31,749 bases of DNA, taken from the NCBI GenBank assembly GCA_035509195.1, contig DATJLT010000297.1, positions 1-31,749 on the forward strand. Direction: 5' to 3'. The notes below the pieces were generated by a model. It saw only the letters and a program-made list of their open reading frames with translations. It ran no database searches and was not told where the DNA came from. Every line of letters starts with the position of its first letter. The first letter of the stretch is position 1. Below are positions 7,243-15,214 of this stretch, in pieces. This stretch comes from Chersky-822 sp035509195. Its GTDB lineage: Bacteria > Actinomycetota > Actinomycetes > Streptosporangiales > Streptosporangiaceae. Both the position numbers and the translations under genes were made by a program.

Positions 7243-7724
7243 GAGGTCGCCAGGATCTCGTCGAGCAGCGTCTCGGCCTTGTCCTCGTTGGTCTTCTCCG
7301 CCAGGGCGAGCTCGCTCACCAGAATCTGCCTGGCCTTGGCGAGCATGCGCTTCTCACCGGCCGAGAGCCCGCGCTCGCGGTCACGCCGCCACAGGTCCCT
7401 GACCACTTCGGCTACCTTGTTGACGTCGCCAGAGGCGAGCTTCTCCAGGTTGGCCTTGTAGCGGCGAGACCAGTTCGTTGGCTCCTCGGTGTAGGGCGCC
7501 CTCAGCACTTCGAAGACCCGCTCGAGGCCTTCCTGTCCGACGACGTCCCGCACACCGACAAGCTCGGCGTTGTCTGCTGGAACCCGCACCGTCAGGTCAC
7601 CCTTGTCGACCTTGAGCACGAGGTATGTCTTCTCCTCGCCCTTGATCGAACGGATCTCGATTTCCTCGATCCGCGCAGCCCCATGGTGCGGATAGACGAC
7701 GGTGTCGCCGACCTTGAATGTCAT
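7239..7724 (-). CDS. carD: CarD-family RNA polymerase-binding transcription regulator
   Basis: CarD binds the RNA polymerase beta subunit and stabilises open complexes, especially at rRNA promoters; it is essential in mycobacteria. The 161-residue protein starts MTFKVGDTVVYPHHGAARIEEIE, the characteristic N-terminal RNAP-interacting Tudor-like domain (about residues 1-60). A helical DNA-binding domain follows with NWSRRYKANLEKLASGD and the RDRERGLSAGEKRMLAKARQIL region. Length and sequence are typical. The ATG is preceded by GGAAGGGG about 10 bases upstream. Its TAA overlaps the apparent ATA start of ispF. Confidence 0.96.
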   Translation of the reverse strand: MTFKVGDTVVYPHHGAARIEEIEIRSIKGEEKTYLVLKVDKGDLTVRVPADNAELVGVRDVVGQEGLERVFEVLRAPYTEEPTNWSRRYKANLEKLASGDVNKVAEVVRDLWRRDRERGLSAGEKRMLAKARQILVSELALAEKTNEDKAETLLDEILATS

Positions 7725-8085
7725 GTGGCACGTACCCCTTCCGCTGCATCTAGCTTACCACGGCCGACCGCGAACAATAGCCAGGCTTGAGGTCAAAGAT
7801 GCAGGTCAAGGCCGCTTTTGCCTACTGCGAAGGGCAGCACCGTGCCGCCAGCATGCCGCCCTGCGCTCCGGCCGCCCGGACGCCAAGGCCATGCAACAGC
7901 GAGGAAATAACCGTTGTCAGATGCGCTGCGCGTACAGCTAGTTTAACGCCAGATCCCGTCGCCCACAGCCACCCGGCGGCTACGAGCGCATACTTCATCC
8001 GACTACAGCGTCCCGCACGCTTACACCCACCGGCTCGCAGGCTCATACTGAAGACAAGAGCTTGCAGCGAATTGCGGAGGGACGT
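7725..8085. other. Divergent intergenic region upstream of carD
   Basis: About 360 bases separate divergent carD and the membrane protein at 8086. A TAAGCT hexamer on the minus strand (7752-7757) could be a carD -10 element, but no good -35 partner is evident. I see no conserved RNA, tRNA or repeat. Open frames here are short and GC-biased and lack ribosome binding sites. Confidence 0.45.
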
Positions 8086-8889
8086 GTGAACCAGGGCGGT
8101 GAGCAGGGGCACGATGATTACGGCCTGCCGCCAGTGGACATCGAGATCCCTGACGATGCCCGCGAGCTTTACCGTGATGTGCAGGCATATCATCGCGAGC
8201 TGCGTGCGCTGCGAAGGCACCAGCGCAGCCTGCGCTGGCGTGCGCCTTTCCGCCGGTCAGGGGTCGCTATACCGCTGCTCGCCGGGTGCCTGATCGTTGC
8301 CCTGGTCGCCGTCATGATCTCGGCCATGCTGACCACGAGTTCTGACCTTTCACCCGACCATCCGTCCGGCCAGCCTGACGCGGGCAAGACATACTCCTCG
8401 GTCGCTACCACACCCGCCCAGTCACCTGCCACGGCGCCAGCTACCACGGCGCCAGCTACCACGGCGCCAGCTACCACGGGCCCGACCGCCGCCTCAAGAC
8501 TGCCGGCCAAGGTGATCAGCGTGGGCGGCAGATCACAGCGCCTGAGCACGTTGCGCAGCACCGTGCTGGCGATAGTGCCAGGAGGATGCGGCTGCGATGC
8601 GGCGGTGAAGCAACTGCTCATGCAGGCAGAAGTCGCCGGCGTCGTCGTCTATCTCGTGGCTCCGCGCGGCACCAGCGTGGCCACGCTGGACCGACTGGCC
8701 GGCCTGGTCAGCGGCATGAAGGCCACGCAGGTTGCGAGCGATCACGGCAACGTGCTGACCTCCGCGTACCGGCCGGTCGGGCTCACCGTGCTGCTCGTCG
8801 ACTCGCAGGGAAAGGTGAAGGTCGCCGACCGGCTGAACCACGGGCTCAGCCTGGAAAAGCAGCTCAAGCTGCTGAAGCCGGCCAGCTAG
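8086..8889 (+). CDS. Single-pass membrane protein with extracytoplasmic thioredoxin-like domain, unknown function
   Basis: I chose the GTG at 8086 because GGAGGG lies four bases upstream; a TTG at 8062 would add eight residues without support. The 267-residue product has a charged cytoplasmic N-terminus (1-57), one membrane helix (about 60-82) and a Thr/Ala/Pro linker with three ATTAP repeats encoded by a 15-bp repeat. A C-terminal globular domain of about 130 residues follows. That domain has VLAIVPGGCGCDAAVKQ, a CxC-containing loop placed where thioredoxin-like proteins carry their active site, and ends in TVLLVDSQGKVKVADRL, which resembles the end of TlpA-type folds. Redox function is an inference. 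It precedes the lipoprotein gene by 119 bases, suggesting a shared envelope role. Confidence 0.75.
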   Translation: MNQGGEQGHDDYGLPPVDIEIPDDARELYRDVQAYHRELRALRRHQRSLRWRAPFRRSGVAIPLLAGCLIVALVAVMISAMLTTSSDLSPDHPSGQPDAGKTYSSVATTPAQSPATAPATTAPATTAPATTGPTAASRLPAKVISVGGRSQRLSTLRSTVLAIVPGGCGCDAAVKQLLMQAEVAGVVVYLVAPRGTSVATLDRLAGLVSGMKATQVASDHGNVLTSAYRPVGLTVLLVDSQGKVKVADRLNHGLSLEKQLKLLKPAS

Positions 8890-9008
8890 CCGACGGATCT
8901 CACCCAGGAAGCCGCAATAGCCGGGCCGGCTGCATAGCCGGCAGCGAATAGGACTACGCTGCGTCGTGTTCGCCAACCTGGCTGGGCCGAAGACGACGAG
9001 GAGACCCT

Positions 9009-9581
9009 GTGATCTCGCGCCGCATCCTCATCGCGGCGGCAGCGGCTGCGCTGATCCCGCTGGCCGCCGGCTGCGAAGCAGGCAGCAACGCGCCTACCCT
9101 GCAATGGCACCAGCCAGCCGATGGCACGGCCAAGACCGTCGGCAGCATCACGATCAGCAACGCGTTCGTCCTCGGCGCCCCGATCGGCGCCGTGATACCG
9201 CGCGGGCAAAATGCCGGGCTGTTCCTGGGGCTCACCAACATCGGCGCCCCTGACCGGCTGGTCAGCGCAGCCGCTCCCGGGGTTGCCAGCTCGGTGAAGC
9301 TGCCAAGCGGCAAGGTCGTGCTGGCGACTCAGTCGCAGGTACTGTTCACCGGGCCTAAGCCGCAGATTATCCTTGAGGGCTTGCTTCACCCGCTGGCCGG
9401 CGGTTCGGTGGTCACCATCGTGCTCACCTTCGCGAAGGCGGGTTCGGTCATCTTGCGCGTCCCTGTCGCTCCGCGGGCGCAGTACTTCACCACGCTTTCT
9501 CCGGCACCCTCGCCCACGCCAAGCAAGACCAGCACGCCGACGGCGAGCCCGAGCAGTTCAGCCTCGCCGTCCGCAAGCTAA
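9009..9581 (+). CDS. Secreted lipoprotein, distant PCu(A)C-like copper-chaperone fold
   Basis: The GTG start has GAGGAGA upstream. The 190-residue product begins with a lipoprotein signal peptide ending LAAGC, with the lipidated Cys at about residue 22. A single beta-rich domain follows, with SITISNAFV and LFLGLTNIGAPDRLVSAAAPGVASSV, then a Ser/Thr/Pro-rich tail. The pattern resembles the actinobacterial lipoprotein found between phoPR and carD and is distantly like PCu(A)C chaperones. The Met/His copper ligands of that family are not visible, so copper binding is doubtful. Its TAA overlaps the phoP stop tail to tail (CTAA), as two convergent genes with no spacer. Confidence 0.75.
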   Translation: MISRRILIAAAAAALIPLAAGCEAGSNAPTLQWHQPADGTAKTVGSITISNAFVLGAPIGAVIPRGQNAGLFLGLTNIGAPDRLVSAAAPGVASSVKLPSGKVVLATQSQVLFTGPKPQIILEGLLHPLAGGSVVTIVLTFAKAGSVILRVPVAPRAQYFTTLSPAPSPTPSKTSTPTASPSSSASPSAS

Positions 9582-10264
9582 TTACCAGGCTCGAACTTGT
9601 ACCCCAGCCCGCGCACGGTGATGATGTGCATCGGCCTGGCCGGGTCGACTTCGACCTTCGCCCGCAGCCGCTTGATGTGAACGTCGAGTGTCTTAGTGTC
9701 GCCGACGTAGTCGGCGCCCCAGACCCTGTCGATGAGCTGCATTCTCGTCAGCACCCTGCCTGAGTTCCTCAGCAGGACCTCTAGCAGCTCGAACTCCTTC
9801 AGCGGAAGCTGAACCGCCGCGCTGCGCACCATCACGACGTGACGCTCGACATCCATCCTGACCGGCCCTGACTCAAGTACCGAGGTGTTCGGCTCCTCGC
9901 TGTCGCCACGCCGCCTTAGCACGGCCCGCATGCGCGCGACCAGTTCGCGCGAGGAGAACGGCTTCGTCACGTAGTCGTCAGCCCCGAGCTCAAGCCCGAC
10001 CACCTTGTCGATCTCGCTGTCCTTGGCGGTCAGCATGATGACGGGCACGCTCGAACGCTCGCGCAATGCGCGGCACACCTCGCTGCCCGGCAGGCCAGGC
10101 AGCATCAGGTCGAGCAGCACAAGGTCGGCACCGGTCCGGTCGAAGGTGTCAAGCGCGGCCGGTCCGGTAGGACAGACCGCGACCTCGAAACCCTCCTTGC
10201 GGAGCATGTACGACAACGCGTCGCTGAATGACTCCTCATCTTCGACAACGAGTACCCGCGTCAC
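9578..10264 (-). CDS. phoP: OmpR-family response regulator, PhoP/RegX3-like
   Basis: The 228-residue protein has a receiver domain (1-120) with acidic residues Glu8 and Asp9, phosphoacceptor Asp52 (LVLLDLMLPG) and Lys in VTKPF. A winged-helix DNA-binding domain ends in VRGLGYKFEP. Sequence and position next to the kinase and carD match the phosphate-starvation regulator PhoP of Streptomyces (RegX3 in mycobacteria). The GTG start has AAGGAGG seven bases upstream. It lies 31 bases after the kinase gene and is co-transcribed. PhoU is not adjacent in this window. The physiological signal is inferred from family and synteny. Confidence 0.88.
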   Translation of the reverse strand: MTRVLVVEDEESFSDALSYMLRKEGFEVAVCPTGPAALDTFDRTGADLVLLDLMLPGLPGSEVCRALRERSSVPVIMLTAKDSEIDKVVGLELGADDYVTKPFSSRELVARMRAVLRRRGDSEEPNTSVLESGPVRMDVERHVVMVRSAAVQLPLKEFELLEVLLRNSGRVLTRMQLIDRVWGADYVGDTKTLDVHIKRLRAKVEVDPARPMHIITVRGLGYKFEPGN

Positions 10265-10295
10265 TTAGCTGCCTCCTTGGCTCCACCGCTCATTT

Positions 10296-11393
10296 TCATG
10301 CCCCCGGTCCGTTTGGCAAGCGCAGCGTAAACGTAGATCCGGCGCCCTCCTTGGACGACACCGTCACCTTGCCGCCATGCGCGGCGGTGACGTGCTTGAC
10401 GATGGCCAGGCCGAGACCCGTGCCGCCGGTGACCCGCGACCTGGCAGGATCGACACGGTAGAAACGTTCGAAGATCCGCTCCAGGTCGCGTTCGGGAATG
10501 CCGATGCCCTGATCGGTGACGCTCAGCTCAATGACCTGGGCGCTGACCTGCCTAGTCGAGACCACGACCCTGGTCCGTTCAGGGCTGTAAGCCACCGCGT
10601 TGTCGAGCAGATTACGCAGGGCCGTCACAAGCAACTCTTCGTCGCCACGCACGAACAGCCGCCTGACGCCGGTGGATGCGAGCTCGATGCCGCGGACCGA
10701 GGCCTTCATGCGACAGCGGTCAAGCGCCTCCGCGACGACCGCGTCCAGGTCAACGGGCACCGGGTCGGGGATCGGCTCGACCGCCTGGATACGGGACAAA
10801 GTGATCATGTCCTGGACCAGGTTGGTCAGCCTGGTCGCTTCCTGCCGCATCCGGCCGGCGAACCTCCGCACGGCCTCCGGGTCATCGGCGGCGTCCTCGA
10901 CGGTCTCGGCGAGCAGCGCGAGTGCCCCGACCGGGGTCTTCAGCTCATGGCTGGTGTTGGCGACAAAGTCACGGCGCACTTCCTCGACCCGCCGCCGCTC
11001 GGTCTGGTCTTCGACCAGCAGCAAGACCAGGCCGCCGCCACCGACCTCCGCGCCGAGCGGCGCCACGCGCACCGCGAAACTCGTGGTGTGGTTAGGCAGC
11101 CCGCCAGTCGAGATGTCGATCTCGCCCTCGCGTATCTCGCCGTCCCTGCGGACCTGGCGCGCCAGCGCGAGCAGTTCCCCGACGACCAGGCGATCGCCCG
11201 CAACGAGGCCAAACGACCGGGCGGCCTCGCTAGCCTGAAGCACCCGGTCCTCACTGTCGATGACGACAGCGGAGGAACTGAGCACAGCCAGGACCGCGGC
11301 AAGCCCAGCGGGAAGTACGACAGCAGGCGCTATAACCCCGGGCGCCAAAAGACCGGGGCCGGTGCCGGTGCCCGTATTCGCCCCCGCCTTCAC
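10296..11393 (-). CDS. phoR: Sensor histidine kinase, PhoR/SenX3-like, apparently lacking the N-terminal anchor
   Basis: The 365-residue kinase has a PAS-like region (about 33-130), a dimerisation domain with the phosphoacceptor His149 in FVANTSHELKTPVGAL, and an ATPase domain with the N box (LRNLLDNAV), DQGIGIPERD, FERFYRVD and GTGLGLAIVKH. It matches PhoR/SenX3 closely, but Streptomyces and Mycobacterium members carry one or two membrane helices before the PAS region. Here only a Gly/Thr/Pro-containing hydrophobic stretch (residues 15-38) precedes it. The GTG start is forced by an in-frame TGA at 11412-11414. Either this kinase is soluble or weakly anchored, or the upstream part has been lost. 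Confidence 0.85.
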   Translation of the reverse strand: MKAGANTGTGTGPGLLAPGVIAPAVVLPAGLAAVLAVLSSSAVVIDSEDRVLQASEAARSFGLVAGDRLVVGELLALARQVRRDGEIREGEIDISTGGLPNHTTSFAVRVAPLGAEVGGGGLVLLLVEDQTERRRVEEVRRDFVANTSHELKTPVGALALLAETVEDAADDPEAVRRFAGRMRQEATRLTNLVQDMITLSRIQAVEPIPDPVPVDLDAVVAEALDRCRMKASVRGIELASTGVRRLFVRGDEELLVTALRNLLDNAVAYSPERTRVVVSTRQVSAQVIELSVTDQGIGIPERDLERIFERFYRVDPARSRVTGGTGLGLAIVKHVTAAHGGKVTVSSKEGAGSTFTLRLPNGPGA

Positions 11394-11411
11394 GGTTTCA
11401 TCGTATGCGGA

Positions 11412-11471
11412 TCACCCGCGAAGGCGCATCTGGCCAGCGGCCTGACCAGCAGCAATTTGCGGAGAGTTCAT
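11412..11471 (-). other. 19-codon open frame in frame with and just upstream of phoR
   Basis: An ATG at 11471 preceded by TAGGAGGC opens a 19-codon frame ending in TGA, only six codons before the phoR GTG and in the same reading frame. The spacing between AGGAGG and ATG is one base, which is short. It could be a leader peptide coupling into phoR, or the remnant of a longer phoR 5' end interrupted by the stop. The peptide is not hydrophobic, so removing the stop would not restore a membrane helix. Confidence 0.3.
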
Positions 11472-11529
11472 GCCTCCTACCGCCCCAGTTCACGTCGTCG
11501 GCATCGGCCGTCCGCCTGGCGGACTTCTG

Positions 11530-12273
11530 TTACTTACCCTGGTTACGCACGGCCTCAGCGGCAGCGACCGCCGCTACAGGGTCGAGGTAGGTGCCGCCTG
11601 GGGTAACTGGCCTGAAGTTCTCGTCGAGTTCATACCGAAGCGGAATGCCCGTGGGGATGTTCAGCTCAGCGATGTCGGCGTCGCTGATCTGGTCGAGGTG
11701 CTTGACCAGTGCCCGCAGCGAGTTGCCGTGCGCCACAACCAGGACCGTGGCGCCGGTCGCGAGGTCGGGCACGATCACGTCGTCCCAATAGGGCAGCATC
11801 CGCTGCACTACATCGCGCAGGCACTCGGTCCTTGGCATGAGATCGCCGGTCAGCAGCGCGTACCTGGGATCTGAGACCTGCGAGAGCGGTGCATCGTCGG
11901 CCAGCGGCGGCGGCGGAACGTTGTAAGAACGCCGCCACAGCATGAACTGCTCGTCCCCGAACTCCTCGCGGGTCTGAGCCTTGTTCTTGCCCTGCAAGGC
12001 ACCGTAGTGCCGCTCGTTAAGCCGCCAGGAACGCCGGACGGGCAGCCAGGAAAGGCCGGCCGACTCAAGCGCGCTGTTGGCCGTCTGGATCGCCCTGGTC
12101 AGCACCGATGTGTGCACAAGCGAGGGACGCAGGCCGCTATCGCGAAGAAGCTCCCCGGCCTTGGCAGCCTCGGCCTGCCCGGCCTGGGACAGTCCGACGT
12201 CGACCCAGCCTGTGAAAAGTCCTTCAGCGTTCCAGACGCTTTCCCCGTGCCGCAGCAACACCAAGGTCCTCAT
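11530..12273 (-). CDS. gpmA: 2,3-bisphosphoglycerate-dependent phosphoglycerate mutase
   Basis: It interconverts 3- and 2-phosphoglycerate in glycolysis and gluconeogenesis through a phosphohistidine intermediate. From the ATG at 12273 the product is 247 residues and begins MRTLVLLRHGESVWN, with catalytic His9 in the RHGE signature. NERHYGALQGKNKAQT and VVAHGNSLRALVKHLD, with the second active-site His, are diagnostic. A longer start at 12309 would add 12 residues not seen in the family. The gene is divergent from mshA, and phoR lies downstream on the same strand. Confidence 0.95.
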   Translation of the reverse strand: MRTLVLLRHGESVWNAEGLFTGWVDVGLSQAGQAEAAKAGELLRDSGLRPSLVHTSVLTRAIQTANSALESAGLSWLPVRRSWRLNERHYGALQGKNKAQTREEFGDEQFMLWRRSYNVPPPPLADDAPLSQVSDPRYALLTGDLMPRTECLRDVVQRMLPYWDDVIVPDLATGATVLVVAHGNSLRALVKHLDQISDADIAELNIPTGIPLRYELDENFRPVTPGGTYLDPVAAVAAAEAVRNQGK

Positions 12274-12376
12274 CCGCCCGCTACACCCCACCCTCCACCC
12301 ATAGCCCACGTCGCCGGTCGAAGTAACCCTACGGGAACACAGCGGGAAAATTGTGGGTTCCCTTCGTCGGAGGTGT

Positions 12377-13651
12377 ATGCCAGTGCCGCGTCGCTACCCG
12401 AGGCGAGTCGCGACCATCAGCGTCCATACTTCGCCGCTAGAACAGCCAGGAACCGGTGATGCCGGCGGCCTGAACGTGTACGTCGTCGAGGTAGCCAAGC
12501 TACTCGCGGCGCGCGGGGTCGAAGTTGACATTTTCACCAGGGCCGTGGCCCGTGACCAGCCCCCCGTCGTTGAACTGGCACCCGGCGTGCTGGTTAAGCA
12601 CATCGTCGCCGGCCCGTTCGAGGACCTGGACAAGGCCGCGCTGCCCGGCCAGCTCTGCGACTTCACCTTCGAGGTACTGCGCGAGGAAGCCGCGCACGCA
12701 CCGGGCAGGTATGACCTCGTGCACGGACACTACTGGCTGTCCGGCCAGGTCGGTGCCGTTGCCAAGCAACGCTGGGGCGTGCCGCTCGTCCAGTCCATGC
12801 ACACGCTAGGCCGCGTCAAGAACGCCGCCCTCGCCAGGGGCGACGCCGCCGAGCCTGACGTCAGGATCAGGGGTGAGGCTGAGGTGATCGCCACCGCCGA
12901 CCGGATCGTGGCGAACACGGGGGCCGAAGCCAGCGAGTTGATCAGGCTTTACGACGCCGACCCCCGCCGCGTCAGCGCGGTCAGTCCTGGCGTCGACCTC
13001 GCTACGTTCAAGCCAGGCTCGCAGCGTCAGGCCCGTGCGCGCCTCGGCTTGCCGCAGAACGCGATCGTGCTCATGTTCGCCGGCCGGGTCCAGCCGCTCA
13101 AAGCCCCCGACATCCTGCTCAGAGCCGCCGCCAGACTCGTCAGCGACCACAGGCGGCTCGCCGATCGGCTCGTTGTCGCCTTCGTCGGAGGCCCGAGCGG
13201 TACAGGAAGGAACGATCCCGACGGGCTGACCCAGCTCGCGGTGTCTCTTGGCATATCCAAAAATGTCCGTCTGGAACCGCCATGTCCTCAGCCTGACCTC
13301 GCTGACTGGTATCGCGCGGCGACTCTGGTCGTGGTTCCCTCGTACTCGGAGTCCTTCGGCCTGGTCGCGGTCGAGGCGCAGGCGTGCGGAACCCCGGTTG
13401 TCGCGGCCGCCGCAGGAGGACTGCGCACCGCCGTCAGGCACGGCGTCTCAGGCGTTCTCATCGACGGCCATAACCCCGCCGACTACGCCGCCGCCATCTG
13501 GCGCCTCATCACCGATTCAGGCAAGCTGTCGCGGCTGTCAAAGGGCGCACGCCAGCACGCTTCGGCCTTTGGCTGGTCGGTCACGGTCGACAAGCTGCTA
13601 GGCGTGTACGGTGCTGCCATGAGCGAGGTCGCCGCCGCGGTGGAGGCGTGA
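12377..13651 (+). CDS. mshA: D-inositol-3-phosphate glycosyltransferase, mycothiol biosynthesis
   Basis: MshA joins N-acetylglucosamine from UDP-GlcNAc to 1-L-myo-inositol-1-phosphate, the first step of mycothiol synthesis. This GT-B fold enzyme (GT4) has RRVATISVHTSPLEQPG and GDAGGLNVYV at the N-terminus. The C-terminal domain has FAGRVQPLKAPD and the nucleotide-sugar E-x7-E motif in YSESFGLVAVEAQACGTPVV. GGAGG at 12369-12373 suits either the ATG at 12377 or, with better spacing, the GTG at 12383. A GTG at 12353 would add a segment without family support. Its stop overlaps the next gene by GTGA. Confidence 0.95.
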   Translation: MPVPRRYPRRVATISVHTSPLEQPGTGDAGGLNVYVVEVAKLLAARGVEVDIFTRAVARDQPPVVELAPGVLVKHIVAGPFEDLDKAALPGQLCDFTFEVLREEAAHAPGRYDLVHGHYWLSGQVGAVAKQRWGVPLVQSMHTLGRVKNAALARGDAAEPDVRIRGEAEVIATADRIVANTGAEASELIRLYDADPRRVSAVSPGVDLATFKPGSQRQARARLGLPQNAIVLMFAGRVQPLKAPDILLRAAARLVSDHRRLADRLVVAFVGGPSGTGRNDPDGLTQLAVSLGISKNVRLEPPCPQPDLADWYRAATLVVVPSYSESFGLVAVEAQACGTPVVAAAAGGLRTAVRHGVSGVLIDGHNPADYAAAIWRLITDSGKLSRLSKGARQHASAFGWSVTVDKLLGVYGAAMSEVAAAVEA

Positions 13652-14118
13652 GTCTTCGGGAGATACTCGACGGGCTTGGCGTAGGTTACGAGTCGCCGCA
13701 GCCCGATGCCTACCTGGTCAAGCTGGAGGGACAGCACAAGCTGGCCACGATGACCTGGCTGATCGCCGAGACGCACAGCCTGCACGTGGAAGCCTTTTTC
13801 TGCCGCCAGCCTGACGAGAACCACGCGAAGTTCTACCGTTTCCTGCTCGAGCGCGGTGCGACGATGTTCGGCGTCCACTTCGCGCTCGATGAGACGGGAG
13901 ACGTCTACCTCACCGGACGCCTGCCGCTCAGCTCGATCACGCCTGACGAGATCGACCGCCTGCTCGGCTGCGTACTCAGCTACAGCGACGAGAACTTCGA
14001 CCAGGCACTCATGATCGGCTTCGCGTCTTCGATCAGGCGAGAGTACGCCTGGCGGGTGAAGCGAGGCGAGAGCCTGGCCAACCTCCAGGCCTTCGCCAGG
14101 CTGACCGGCCAGCCCTAG
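13648..14118 (+). CDS. YbjN-domain protein (type III secretion chaperone-like fold)
   Basis: The 156-residue acidic protein has no signal peptide or membrane segment. The central part (AYLVKLEGQHKLATMTWLIAETHSLHVEAFF, FYRFLLERGATMFGVHFALDETGDVYLTGRLPL) has the alternating strand-helix pattern of the YbjN/CesT-like family. An orthologue next to mshA is a conserved feature of actinomycete chromosomes. The GTG start overlaps the mshA stop, so translation is coupled. The role is not known; a link to mycothiol metabolism rests on position only. Confidence 0.85.
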   Translation: MSLREILDGLGVGYESPQPDAYLVKLEGQHKLATMTWLIAETHSLHVEAFFCRQPDENHAKFYRFLLERGATMFGVHFALDETGDVYLTGRLPLSSITPDEIDRLLGCVLSYSDENFDQALMIGFASSIRREYAWRVKRGESLANLQAFARLTGQP

Positions 14119-14124
14119 CAGCCG

Positions 14125-15060
14125 ATGGCCGAGTTCCCGGTCTTCGGTACCACGGCGGTCTTGCTGGTCACCGAGGAAGCCCTGCTCGGGGAGGCCCGAG
14201 CCATCGCCGACGCCGAACTCGCCGCCGTCGACCATGCGTGCAGCCGGTTCAGGCCAGATTCAGAGCTTTCTATCCTCAATAAAACACCAGGGCGTCTCAC
14301 TCGCGTGAGCGAACTGTTCGCGACGTTGATCGCCGAGGCGCTGCGGGCAGCCGAGCTGACGGAAGGCGACGTCGACCCGACAGTCGGTGAAGCCCTGGTC
14401 GCGGCGGGATACGACAGGGACTTTGGCGAGATCAGGGAGGCCGGCGCTGCCCTGGCGGCTTCGGCTGCCGAAGTGCCCGGCTGGCGGAGCGTGCGGTTTG
14501 ACCCGGTCACCCGTCACGTGCGGCTCGATCACGGAGCACGACTCGACCTCGGGTCCACTGCCAAGGCCTGGGCAGCCGACCGCTGCGCGGCCCTGATCAG
14601 CGAGCGACTCGGCTGCGGCGTGCTCGTCGGCCTCGGCGGCGACCTCTCGGTCGCCGGCCCGCCGCCCTCGCCAGGGGATGGCTGGCATGTGAAGGCAACC
14701 GACGATCACGCCGGTCCGGCCGGCGCCCCAGGGCAGACTGTCACGATCCGCTCTGGCGGGCTCGCGACCTCAAGTACGACGGTCCGCTCCTGGCAGGCCG
14801 GAGACCGGCCCATGCACCACATCATCGACCCACGTACCGGCGCTCCCGCCGTCTCTCCCTGGCGCACCGTCAGCGTGGCGGCCGCGACCTGCGTCGACGC
14901 CAACATCGCCAGCACGGCGGCCATCATCAGGGGCACCGCCGCCATCCCGTGGCTGAACGAACTGCGGCTGCCAGCGAGGCTGGTCGACCACGGGGGAAAT
15001 GTCACGACAACGGCCGATTGGCCCCTCCCTCCCCGCCCGGTCCGCCCCGCCCGCCGCTGA
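14125..15060 (+). CDS. apbE: FAD:protein FMN transferase, ApbE family
   Basis: ApbE enzymes attach FMN from FAD covalently to Ser/Thr in flavoproteins. The 311-residue protein has the family landmarks: CSRFRPDSELSILN near the N-terminus, DVDPTVGEALV, LDLGSTAKAWAADRC, an ISERLGCGVLVGLGGDLSVAGP flavin-binding region and MHHIIDPRTGAPAVSPWRTVSV. It lacks a signal peptide or lipobox, unlike periplasmic relatives, so it probably acts in the cytoplasm. The start lies six bases after the preceding stop without a clear Shine-Dalgarno, suggesting coupling. Its target flavoprotein is not in the window. Confidence 0.9.
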   Translation: MAEFPVFGTTAVLLVTEEALLGEARAIADAELAAVDHACSRFRPDSELSILNKTPGRLTRVSELFATLIAEALRAAELTEGDVDPTVGEALVAAGYDRDFGEIREAGAALAASAAEVPGWRSVRFDPVTRHVRLDHGARLDLGSTAKAWAADRCAALISERLGCGVLVGLGGDLSVAGPPPSPGDGWHVKATDDHAGPAGAPGQTVTIRSGGLATSSTTVRSWQAGDRPMHHIIDPRTGAPAVSPWRTVSVAAATCVDANIASTAAIIRGTAAIPWLNELRLPARLVDHGGNVTTTADWPLPPRPVRPARR

Positions 15061-15065
15061 CCCGG

Positions 15066-15093
15066 CCAACACCAAACCGGGGTTTGGTGTTGG
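15066..15093. repeat. 28-bp perfect palindrome, relative of the 587/780 element
   Basis: CCAACACCAAACC and GGTTTGGTGTTGG are 13-bp exact inverted arms around GG, starting five bases after the apbE stop. It could act as a terminator hairpin, although no T tract follows. Its arms closely match the CCGGCCAACATCAAACC ends of the array at 587-780, so it is a second copy of a dispersed palindromic element. Confidence 0.8.
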
Positions 15094-15214
15094 GGCGGGG
15101 AGGCTCGGGAGTTTGGCCCCAGGATGGGTTAAGTCTGCCATGATGCTGAGGAATCGGATTTGCACGGATTCCGGGGGCTACAGACTCGGCGGGGCCTTAG
15201 CGGGAAGGGCGGCA

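Noticed and set aside
14999..15214. N-terminal extension of the GH92 protein overlapping apbE
   Set aside because: The extension crosses the apbE stop and the 28-bp palindrome, lacks a ribosome binding site and would bury the signal peptide that begins at 15215.
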